Translations under genes and position numbers: made by a program
Notes under the pieces: model-generated
What the model saw: the letters and a program-made list of their open reading frames with translations, nothing else
Told to the model about the DNA's origin: nothing
Databases searched by the model: none
Shown here: positions 25,246 through 32,587 of the stretch, one piece after another
How the letters are laid out: each line of letters opens with the position of its first letter
Numbering within the stretch: the first letter of the stretch is position 1
NCBI GenBank assembly: GCA_913062525.1
Contig: CAJXWA010000017.1
Coordinates: forward strand, 1-32,587
Direction of reading: 5' to 3'
Source: an uncultured Alphaproteobacteria bacterium
Lineage (GTDB): Bacteria > Pseudomonadota > Alphaproteobacteria > Sneathiellales > Sneathiellaceae
DNA length: 32,587 nucleotides

Positions 25246-28200
25246 TTGGTATTAACAGCTTCAAAAATACTAGCCCGAACCGTCCTGAGTGTATTGGTGC
25301 TTATCTTTCTTACAGCACTTATCTTGGTTGCGGCCTTAAGCCGTGGTCCAGTATCACTCACCTTTATGGCTCCCTACGTGGAACAGATTATGGCAGATCA
25401 ATATCCGAATATTGATCTCGGTTTCGAAGGGCTTGAATTGCAATGGGATGGCCGAGATAAAAATCTGGTGTTTGGCATTACAAACATGTCGGCTCTTAAA
25501 GACAATGAAACTGTCGCCTATATTCCAGCTGTGACGGTCACCTTCAGCGGTGACGCCCTCCTAAAAGGCCGCGTTGCCCCATCAGGGCTTGAATTTACAG
25601 GACTTGAAGTCGTTCTAACGCGAGCTGAAAACGGGGGCGTGCGACTTGGGTATAGTTATATCGGTGGCACATCTGGTGACGTGGCATCGAACGTAAAGCG
25701 AGACGCCACTCCCGAAACCATTCACGAACTATTCGCAGAGCTTGGCCGAAAATCAGGAGGTTCAGATTTAACGGCCTATCTTGAAAGATTAGAAATTTAT
25801 CAATTTTCTATTTTTGTCGAAGACCAGAAATTGGAAAAGAGCTGGAAAGTCACAGCGGCTGATCTAGTCGTTTGGAAGCGAGACGACGGACTTAATGGCC
25901 GGTTGCAAGGAGATATGCAAGTGGGAGAGGAGAGCGTCAATCTAGTGTTTGATGCCTCATATGACTCAGCTTCCAGAAATACGGTTATCAGAACAAATAT
26001 AGTTGAATTTCCGCTGAAATTGTTGGCAAAACATCGTCCTGACTTGGATATTCTTAAAGGCGCCGGTTTGTCCGTTTCAGGAGATGTCAATATCTCACTC
26101 AATGCTGCGTTTGATCCTGTCCAAATTGGATTTGTTTTGGGAACCGGAAAAGGACTTATAGATCTTCCGGATCTTTATAAGAAGCCACTTCCTATAAAAT
26201 CTATTGCGCTTGAAGGTCATAGTGCCGCCCCGTTTAACATGTTGAATTTGAACGTTGTGAAAATTGCTACGCAAGGTCCAGTAATTACCATGAGCGGAAC
26301 GTTTGAGAATTCTGAAAGTGGATTTGGTCTATCCATTGAAGGAAGTTCCCCAAATATGGAAGCTCGTGATGCGGCCATTTATTGGCCTTATTCGGCGGCG
26401 GCGGACGCTTATAACTGGGTTACAACCAAAATCACAGAAGGACATGCAACTGATATTACTTTCCGGGTAAACCTTCCCGCTGGAGCTCTTAAAAGCGGAA
26501 AAATTCCTGACGGTGCCATCGAGTTTAAATTTAGTTTCGACGGTGCGAGTGCTGATTATTTTGCGCCATTGCCAAAGGTACAAAATGTTAAAGGCAAAGC
26601 TATTTTAACAGAGAAACAGATCCACGTGTTTGATTTGAGCGGCGACGTAAATGGTCTTCCTCTTCCCATGGGTGATGTTCTTTTATATGACTTTGATAAG
26701 GACCTTCAAATTGCCGATATCACACTGACGGCTATTGGCAAAAATCGTCAGATCTTTGAATTTATCGATAAAGAGCCACTTGGTTTTGCGACCCCTTATG
26801 GGATTGTTCCTGAAAAAATGACTGGTGTCGGTAAAATAGAGGCCCAGTTTGTATTTCCGCTGAAAAATAGTCTCACTTTGGAGCAAGTTCACTTTGAAGC
26901 TAAAGGGCAGTTCGAAAACGCGTCTATACCCAATGTATTTGAAGATTATAGTCTGACCGACGGAAATATGGCTGCCTTAGTTACGCCAGATAAATTAACA
27001 GTAAAGGGCAACGGGAATATTCAAGGAACGTTAGCTGATATTTCGTTTCAATCGTGGTTTAAGGGCGCACAAGCAGGCAACCGAAGATACGAAATTGTTG
27101 CAAAGCTTGATGACAAGGCCCGTAAAGATCTCAAAATAATAGATACACCTTATCTAATTGGATCTGTCGGTGCATCCTTAGGCGTTGATTTGGACAGCCA
27201 TGGGCAAGCCAATGGTGTTGTCACGCTTAATTTGGTGGAAGCCGCGTTGGACATCCCTGATCTTAAATTATTAAAGCCTGTTGGTGTCGGCGGCTTGTTT
27301 GGCGCTCAATTCACCACGAATGGTGGCGGGGAAAGTAAACTATCCAATATCCGGTTAAGTGCAGAAAACATCGAACTGGTGGGTGAGGCAGAACTTGATA
27401 AAGAAGGCCTTAAATCATTTTCTGCAAGTAAACTGATTTACGGTAAAAATGATTTGTCTGTCATCATTAATCGTCAAAATTCTCAGTCTTATGATGTCTC
27501 GGTTAATGGGCGTATGCTTGACCTGCAACCATATATTTTAGAAGAAAATCCTGATGCAGGATTAGATGAAAGTGACAAAGATAAAAATAGTGATAACGAG
27601 GATGAGCTTAACATTAACGTCAATGTGGTGATTGAAAAGGCGCTTCTCGATGAAAAGGTTACGCTTGGCGCTGTGGCAGGATATGTCCAATATTCGGGTG
27701 GTTTAATTGCTAATAGTGAAATCCTCGCTAAACTGGACGGATTGCATGATGTGTCCTTCACGGTTAAGCAAAATGGCTTGAAAAGAAATGTTGTTTTTAA
27801 GTCAGCTCAAGCCGGGACCTTGCTGCGCGGGGCTGATATCTATGATAATAGCCGCGAAGGTGATTTGAAGATTACCGCTGAAATTGACGATAGTACCGAC
27901 GATACAGTCATCAATGGGCAGGTCAAAATCGAAAAAATCCAAATCATCGATGCACCAGTTCTTGGGAAAATCCTGACGGTTGGGTCACTAACCGGTATCG
28001 TTGAATTGATGCAAAATGACGGAATGACATTTGAGACAATTGAGGGTCCATTTTCGTACAAAAATGGCGTGTTTCAGACAAAGAACTTTAGAGCCGTCGG
28101 TGCCATCGGCCTGACATTTACAGGCAAAGTTGATAAAGAAAATGATACATTGGACGGGTTTGGTACGGTTATTCCAGCCTACACACTGAATTCTATTTTG

Positions 28201-28431
28201 GGCAATATTCCCATCCTTGGAAAATTACTGGTTGGCCGCGAGGGGGAGGGGATCTTTGGATTTTCGTATAAACTTGAAGGGCTTGTCAGTAATCCAAAAG
28301 TGATTGTAAACCCGGTTTCAGCACTAGCGCCGGGCATCTTGCGGCGCATGTTCTTCGAGCCATGGACCGATGCTGGTAGCACTGATCCAAATCCAACAAC
28401 TGACAATGAGAAATCGAGCGAAACACCTTAA
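25246..28431 (+). CDS. Large AsmA/YhdP-like envelope protein (DUF3971)
   Basis: One membrane anchor (about residues 8-29) followed by over a thousand periplasmic residues of repeated beta strands, the layout of the AsmA-like group. In E. coli its members YhdP, TamB and YdbH move phospholipid toward the outer membrane. The N-terminal SRGPVSLTFMAPYVEQIM is typical of YhdP/DUF3971. The C-terminal conserved part (about 890-1040) has VLGKILTVGSLTGIVELMQ and VIPAYTLNSILGNIPILGKL. A very acidic, Asn/Asp-rich loop lies near 767-790. The start is TTG 25246; an in-frame stop at 25237 rules out anything earlier, and no strong ribosome site is seen. The 1061-residue length is somewhat shorter than E. coli YhdP. 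Confidence 0.88.
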   Translation: MVLTASKILARTVLSVLVLIFLTALILVAALSRGPVSLTFMAPYVEQIMADQYPNIDLGFEGLELQWDGRDKNLVFGITNMSALKDNETVAYIPAVTVTFSGDALLKGRVAPSGLEFTGLEVVLTRAENGGVRLGYSYIGGTSGDVASNVKRDATPETIHELFAELGRKSGGSDLTAYLERLEIYQFSIFVEDQKLEKSWKVTAADLVVWKRDDGLNGRLQGDMQVGEESVNLVFDASYDSASRNTVIRTNIVEFPLKLLAKHRPDLDILKGAGLSVSGDVNISLNAAFDPVQIGFVLGTGKGLIDLPDLYKKPLPIKSIALEGHSAAPFNMLNLNVVKIATQGPVITMSGTFENSESGFGLSIEGSSPNMEARDAAIYWPYSAAADAYNWVTTKITEGHATDITFRVNLPAGALKSGKIPDGAIEFKFSFDGASADYFAPLPKVQNVKGKAILTEKQIHVFDLSGDVNGLPLPMGDVLLYDFDKDLQIADITLTAIGKNRQIFEFIDKEPLGFATPYGIVPEKMTGVGKIEAQFVFPLKNSLTLEQVHFEAKGQFENASIPNVFEDYSLTDGNMAALVTPDKLTVKGNGNIQGTLADISFQSWFKGAQAGNRRYEIVAKLDDKARKDLKIIDTPYLIGSVGASLGVDLDSHGQANGVVTLNLVEAALDIPDLKLLKPVGVGGLFGAQFTTNGGGESKLSNIRLSAENIELVGEAELDKEGLKSFSASKLIYGKNDLSVIINRQNSQSYDVSVNGRMLDLQPYILEENPDAGLDESDKDKNSDNEDELNINVNVVIEKALLDEKVTLGAVAGYVQYSGGLIANSEILAKLDGLHDVSFTVKQNGLKRNVVFKSAQAGTLLRGADIYDNSREGDLKITAEIDDSTDDTVINGQVKIEKIQIIDAPVLGKILTVGSLTGIVELMQNDGMTFETIEGPFSYKNGVFQTKNFRAVGAIGLTFTGKVDKENDTLDGFGTVIPAYTLNSILGNIPILGKLLVGREGEGIFGFSYKLEGLVSNPKVIVNPVSALAPGILRRMFFEPWTDAGSTDPNPTTDNEKSSETP

Positions 28432-28454
28432 GTGTGCCGCCCGATTTAAAAGGG

Positions 28455-29708
28455 TTAGTTTGGTAAAATCAAATGATGTCGTTTTTTACCGGCAGATAGT
28501 TTAATCCGTCCCGTTTCATTGACATCGGCTGATGTTACGATCCGTTTTTCATCAGATATTTTATCATCGTTTAAACGAGCGCCACCGCCTTTAATCAACT
28601 TGCGAGCTTCAGAGCTAGATTGGCAAAGGCCGACGCGATTAAATAAAGAAAAGGCTGGAATGCCCTCATCTAGTTCTGCTTTTGGAACTTCTGTGGTTGG
28701 CAGTGTTTCTGCAGTTTCACCAACTTCAAAAGTGCGGCGTGCCGTTTCTGCAGCTTCTGATGCGGCAGCTTCGCCATGAGCCAAGCGCGTACATTCGTTC
28801 GCCAGAATTTTCTTTGCTTCGTTTAAGCCAGCGCCTTCTAGGTTTTCAAGGCGGACAACTTCATCAATAGAAAGTTCTGTAAACAACCGCAAGAATTTAC
28901 CAACATCCGCGTCTTCAGTGTTCCGCCAGAACTGCCAATAGTCATAGGCCGACAACATGTCTTCATTTAACCAAATGGCGCCTGAAGCAGTTTTACCCAT
29001 CTTCGCACCTGAAGCTGTGGTGAGTAGGGGGGTAGTCAGTCCAAAGAGATCAAAACCATTTGTCCTGCGGCCAAGTTCAGTTCCGTTGACGATATTGCCC
29101 CACTGGTCAGAGCCACCAATTTGTAGAGTACAGCCATGGCGTTTCATAAGTTCAACGAAATCATAGGCTTGCAAGATCATGTAGTTAAATTCTAGGAAAC
29201 TAAGAGATTGTTCTCGCTCTAAGCGAATTTTGACACTTTCAAATGTGAGCATTCTATTGATCGAAAAATGACGACCATATTCCCGCAAGAATTTGATGTA
29301 GCCAAGTTCGCTTAACCAATCGTCATTATTGACCATAACGGCGTCCGTTGGGCCGTCGCCAAATTTGATGAATTTTTCAAAAACAGAGCGAATTCCGTCC
29401 ATGTTGTCTTGAATGATTTCATCGGTAATGACAGGGCGGCTTTCATCCTTACCGGACGGGTCGCCAACTTTCGTGGTGCCGCCACCCATCAAAACGATAG
29501 GTTTGTGTCCCGCTTGTTGCATGCGACGCAAAATCATGATTTGCATCAAGCTGCCAACGTGAAGACTGCGGGCCGTGCAGTCAAAGCCGATATATGCCGT
29601 AACTTGCTTTTCAGCGAAGGCCGTATCCAATTCGTCTAGATGGGTACATTGATGCATGTAGCCGCGTTCAACGAAAGTTTTCATAAAGTCAGAGCGTAAT
29701 TCAGTCAT
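28455..29708 (-). CDS. tyrS: Tyrosyl-tRNA synthetase
   Basis: Class I synthetase charging tRNA-Tyr. From ATG 29708 the protein is 417 residues, beginning [20 protein letters not shown]. It has the HIGH-type motif LHVGSL (about 49-54), [11 protein letters not shown], the tyrosine site [27 protein letters not shown], the KMSKS-type loop KMGKT (about 236-240), and a C-terminal S4 RNA-binding domain ([20 protein letters not shown]). The frame is open for 35 more codons up to ATG 29813, but that stretch ([12 protein letters not shown]) is unlike any TyrS N-terminus and lacks a ribosome site. The gene is divergent from anmK, a frequent alphaproteobacterial arrangement, and its end faces the AsmA-like gene across 23 bases. 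Confidence 0.95.
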   Translation of the reverse strand: MTELRSDFMKTFVERGYMHQCTHLDELDTAFAEKQVTAYIGFDCTARSLHVGSLMQIMILRRMQQAGHKPIVLMGGGTTKVGDPSGKDESRPVITDEIIQDNMDGIRSVFEKFIKFGDGPTDAVMVNNDDWLSELGYIKFLREYGRHFSINRMLTFESVKIRLEREQSLSFLEFNYMILQAYDFVELMKRHGCTLQIGGSDQWGNIVNGTELGRRTNGFDLFGLTTPLLTTASGAKMGKTASGAIWLNEDMLSAYDYWQFWRNTEDADVGKFLRLFTELSIDEVVRLENLEGAGLNEAKKILANECTRLAHGEAAASEAAETARRTFEVGETAETLPTTEVPKAELDEGIPAFSLFNRVGLCQSSSEARKLIKGGGARLNDDKISDEKRIVTSADVNETGRIKLSAGKKRHHLILPN

Positions 29709-29823
29709 TTGATCTATATTTGTCTTGTTGTAAAAATTGAATAGAGACAATCCTGTAGCACATTCTTTAAGTATTTTAAAAGGACTGCTTTTCCGGATGA
29801 GATAAAGAGGCATAGTTATTTGT

Positions 29824-30900
29824 ATGGATATGGTTTGGGCAATCGGATTAATGAGCGGTACGTCTATGGATGGTATCGATGCTGCGCTTATTAAAACTGA
29901 CGGTGTACATGTGCTTGAACATGGTACCGCAATTTCTATTCCTTATGAGCCCGCTTTCAGAAGTCGTTTTCAGGCGTACCTTGGGACGTTATCAGCTCCA
30001 GATGACGTCATCGATACGTTTACGGACTTAAATGCTGATGCTGTGCACCAACTTGTAGATCGCTCGAATTTGTCGATAGAGGAGGTTTCGATCATTGGTT
30101 TTCATGGTCAGACATTATTCCATGATGCGCCTAATAAATTAACAGTCCAAATTGGCGATGGACAGCGGTTGGCGGACAGATGTCAAATTGACGTTGTCAA
30201 TGATTTCAGATCCGCAGATGTGGCCGCAGGCGGTCAAGGAGCTCCGTTTGCCCCGCTTTATCATCAAGCCTTGGCGCAAAATATTGACGGCCCCATAGCC
30301 GTTTTGAATTTGGGCGGCGTTGGTAACGTCACCTATATAAATGGCGATGAAATATTGGCTTTTGATACGGGGCCAGCAAGTGCACTGTTGGATGACTGGG
30401 TTCGAGAGAGAGCGGGAATTGCTTTTGATGAAGGCGGAAAAATTGCGGAAATAGGGCGTGTTGATGAAACGACCTTAAAGGCTCTCTTGGACCATTCATA
30501 TTTTGGAAAAACTCCTCCTAAAAGTTTAGATAGAGACGATTTTTCCAAGTCACCCTTAGGGCATTTATCTCTCGAAGATGGCGCGGCAACCTTGACGGCG
30601 TTTACAGTGAAAACCGTCGCCCTATCAAGGGATCATCTACCAATAGTACCTCGTCGCTGGTTGGTGACAGGAGGCGGACGTCATAATACTTTGATGATGC
30701 AGAAAATCCAGGCAGAGATGGGAACTGCTTTGGTGGAACCCGTGGAGAGTATCGGCTGGCGTGGAGATGAACTCGAAGCCGAAGCATTTGCGTTCCTTGC
30801 AGTTAGAAGCAGGGCTCAATTACCCCTTAGCCTTCCGACAACAACTGGCGTACCAACGCCGATGATGGGCGGTGTTTTTTACGAAAAGGCTGTAATCTAA
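29824..30900 (+). CDS. anmK: Anhydro-N-acetylmuramic acid kinase
   Basis: Phosphorylates and opens 1,6-anhydro-MurNAc released by lytic transglycosylases, giving MurNAc-6-phosphate for wall recycling. The 358-residue protein opens with [19 protein letters not shown]. It has GFHGQT (92-97), [19 protein letters not shown] (126-144), NLGGVGNVT (162-170), FDTGPA (180-185, with the likely catalytic base Asp181) and [11 protein letters not shown] 29824 is followed by another ATG two codons on; neither has a strong ribosome site. It shares a 115-base divergent region with tyrS. Its last four bases overlap the stop of the kinase gene on the other strand. MltG, in the same window, makes anhydro-MurNAc ends that feed this step. 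Confidence 0.95.
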   Translation: MDMVWAIGLMSGTSMDGIDAALIKTDGVHVLEHGTAISIPYEPAFRSRFQAYLGTLSAPDDVIDTFTDLNADAVHQLVDRSNLSIEEVSIIGFHGQTLFHDAPNKLTVQIGDGQRLADRCQIDVVNDFRSADVAAGGQGAPFAPLYHQALAQNIDGPIAVLNLGGVGNVTYINGDEILAFDTGPASALLDDWVRERAGIAFDEGGKIAEIGRVDETTLKALLDHSYFGKTPPKSLDRDDFSKSPLGHLSLEDGAATLTAFTVKTVALSRDHLPIVPRRWLVTGGGRHNTLMMQKIQAEMGTALVEPVESIGWRGDELEAEAFAFLAVRSRAQLPLSLPTTTGVPTPMMGGVFYEKAVI

Positions 30901-32582
30901 TCAGTGTCTAATGTGGTCCGAATTGCGGTTGCCAACTGGGTAGACGTATAGGGTTTTGGCAACGTGCGGCGACTGATATCACCAATCAAATTTTCCGCTT
31001 CAGCAGTTAGAAGTTCGTCTGCTCGTGAGTATCCACTTGTGAGGAGTATTTTGATATGAGGGGTCTTCTCTCTGACGTTTACCGCGAGGTCGTATCCGCT
31101 GAGAGTACCCGGCATAACGATATCGCTGAACATCAGATCAATATCAGGCTGTTCTTTTAGGATTTTTAAAGCTGCATCACCATCGGTGGCAAAATAGGTT
31201 TTATATCCAAGCCCTCTCAGTTTAATCTGAGCAATTTCTGTTAAATGAATTTCATCATCAACAATGAGAATGGTCTCCGTACCGCCCACAAGCGGGAGGT
31301 TTTCTTCAGGAGTATCAAGTTTAGTGCTTTGGTTTGCGCTGCGGGGAAGATATAGGATGAAGTTTGTGCCAGTGCCATCACCAGATTTAATTTGAATGTG
31401 GCCTTTAGCACGTTTGACAAACCCAAACACCATACTCAAACCAAGACCAGTTCCTTTTTCTCGATTTTTTGTGGTAAAAAAGGGTTCAAAAACGCGATCC
31501 CTAATGCTGTCGGAGAGACCTGTGCCGTTGTCACTCACACTTACCGCGAGATAATCCCCAGGCTTGGCATCCGGATTTAGTTTGGAGAATTCTGCATCCA
31601 ATGTTGTGTTAAAGGTTTCGATGCATAGAGTGCCGCCGTTTGGCATGGCATCATAGGCATTGATAGAAAGGTTGATGATTGCGTCTTCAAAATCACTGGG
31701 ATCGACATCTACCCGCCATGCATCCTCTGCCAAATGTGTTTTAAGGGTGATTGCCGCTGTTACCGATTTGGCGATCAGATCTTCAATGCTTAAAATCAAT
31801 TCGTTGACATCAGTGATTTTACTTATGGAAGAGTGGTCACTCGAAAAACTCAATAGTTTTTTTGTGATTTTCGCGCCACGTTCAGCCCCATGGATAGCAG
31901 AACCTACAAGTGTTTGAAGTTTTTCGTCGTCTGGGATCTGTTCTGCTAAGAGTTCAAGGTTACCAAGTATGATACCGAGTAAATTATTGAAATCATGTGC
32001 TATACCACCAGAAAGCTGTCCAACAGCATCTAGTTTTTGGCTGCGCTGGAGATTACGTTCTAACAATTTGCTCTCGGTTACATCCATGCCAGAGAAAAAT
32101 AATAAACGTTGGCCATCAAACTCTAAGATTTCAGCGTTTAGAATAAAATCCCTTATCTCACCGGACCGCATAACCGATTGTGTTTCGTAATTTCGAAGGT
32201 GGCCGTAGGTATTGATATCATCAAGGATCTTTTGTCGGTAGGTAGCGTCGCTGCCCCATATATTAAGCTCGTCGGCGGTTTTACCAATAGCTTCTTCGCG
32301 TGAAAATCCGCGGGTCTGCAGCCAAGTGTCGTTGACGTCTATAAATTTTCCTGTAGCGACTTCGGATACAGAATAAAGCTGAGAACTTGCATAAAAAGCC
32401 GTGTTATATAACGCACTTAAATACGCCAAATCGCTTTGGCTCTTTGCAAGTGTGATTTTAGTGTCGAAAAGCTGCTGTTCGAGAAGTTTGTTTTGATACT
32501 GCAGGTTTTCGTATGCTTCGCTCAAAGCACGGGGCGTTACTAATTTGGCGAAATAGGTCGAAATTAGATTTAAAAACGCCAT
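30897..32582 (-). CDS. Hybrid sensor histidine kinase: PAS, HisKA, HATPase, receiver (possibly partial at its N-terminus)
   Basis: From ATG 32582 the protein is 561 residues. It has an N-terminal helix likely to coil (about 18-55), a PAS domain (about 62-170, FIDVNDTWLQTRGFSREEAI), HisKA with the phosphoacceptor His196 in GGIAHDFNN, and HATPase with N-box NLSINAYDAM (304-313), DNGTG (351-355) and GTGLGLSMVFG. A C-terminal receiver follows, with acceptor Asp487 (FSDIVMPG) and Lys543 (LPKPY). No membrane segment is visible, so it is probably cytoplasmic. The ATG lies five bases from the window end behind tgagg, so the protein could extend further. No partner regulator is in view. The GGIAHDFNN type is shared with CckA-like kinases, but the domain set is not that of CckA. 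Confidence 0.9.
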   Translation of the reverse strand: MAFLNLISTYFAKLVTPRALSEAYENLQYQNKLLEQQLFDTKITLAKSQSDLAYLSALYNTAFYASSQLYSVSEVATGKFIDVNDTWLQTRGFSREEAIGKTADELNIWGSDATYRQKILDDINTYGHLRNYETQSVMRSGEIRDFILNAEILEFDGQRLLFFSGMDVTESKLLERNLQRSQKLDAVGQLSGGIAHDFNNLLGIILGNLELLAEQIPDDEKLQTLVGSAIHGAERGAKITKKLLSFSSDHSSISKITDVNELILSIEDLIAKSVTAAITLKTHLAEDAWRVDVDPSDFEDAIINLSINAYDAMPNGGTLCIETFNTTLDAEFSKLNPDAKPGDYLAVSVSDNGTGLSDSIRDRVFEPFFTTKNREKGTGLGLSMVFGFVKRAKGHIQIKSGDGTGTNFILYLPRSANQSTKLDTPEENLPLVGGTETILIVDDEIHLTEIAQIKLRGLGYKTYFATDGDAALKILKEQPDIDLMFSDIVMPGTLSGYDLAVNVREKTPHIKILLTSGYSRADELLTAEAENLIGDISRRTLPKPYTSTQLATAIRTTLDTD

Positions 32583-32587
32583 CCTCA

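Noticed and set aside
28432-28454. Possible terminator between the AsmA-like gene and tyrS
   Set aside because: Only 23 bases with no credible stem.
1-32587. CRISPR arrays, tRNA or rRNA genes, insertion sequences, phage or toxin-antitoxin genes
   Set aside because: No direct-repeat array, cloverleaf-like sequence, transposase motif or terminal repeats were seen by reading; a tRNAscan or ISfinder run could not be done.

Overview
The window is chromosomal and comes from a Gram-negative, LPS-making alphaproteobacterium. This rests on gene order (fabF-mltG-yicC-gmk facing lptF-lptG-lptD-surA-pdxA-rsmA), on the M23 peptidase/bactofilin pair and on protein flavour. Base composition is moderate, under about half G+C by eye. 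Genus cannot be fixed from the sequence. No tRNA, rRNA, CRISPR array, insertion sequence or phage gene was seen; coding is dense and almost all housekeeping.

Region 1 (1-5246, plus strand): fabF (fatty-acid elongation), mltG (terminates glycan strands), an unrecognised coiled-coil protein with four membrane segments, yicC (ribonuclease family) and gmk (guanylate kinase). Region 2 (5240-12865, minus strand) reads lptF, lptG, lptD, surA, pdxA, rsmA in transcription order. It joins the LPS export machine and its outer-membrane chaperone to vitamin B6 synthesis and rRNA methylation. A divergent 305-base intergenic region separates it from region 3 (13171-15134, plus): pepA and holC. An ABC-F ATPase (15149-17065, minus) faces them.

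Region 4 (17215-20522): ndk with a strong, probably two-way terminator, then on the minus strand an M23 peptidase followed by a bactofilin. This is a likely cell-shape module in which a cytoskeletal polymer positions a wall hydrolase. A ferritin-like DUF455 protein lies upstream on the same strand. Region 5 (20655-25160): a HIT hydrolase, a small unrecognised protein preceded by two dyads, a Bcp/PrxQ peroxiredoxin and glnE. Region 6 (25246-32587): a large AsmA/YhdP-like protein, tyrS, anmK and a PAS-kinase-receiver hybrid that runs to the window edge.

The common thread is the envelope: LptD/F/G, SurA and the AsmA-like protein for the outer membrane; MltG, M23/bactofilin and AnmK for peptidoglycan. 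I did not find a clearly new multi-gene system. The best candidates for something undescribed are the membrane protein between mltG and yicC, the M23/bactofilin pair with its conserved-looking cytoplasmic tail, and the small protein at 21231. Several annotated starts should be moved inward (pepA, lptF, tyrS, ndk, HIT, glnE, surA, the 2390 gene); reasons are in the entries.
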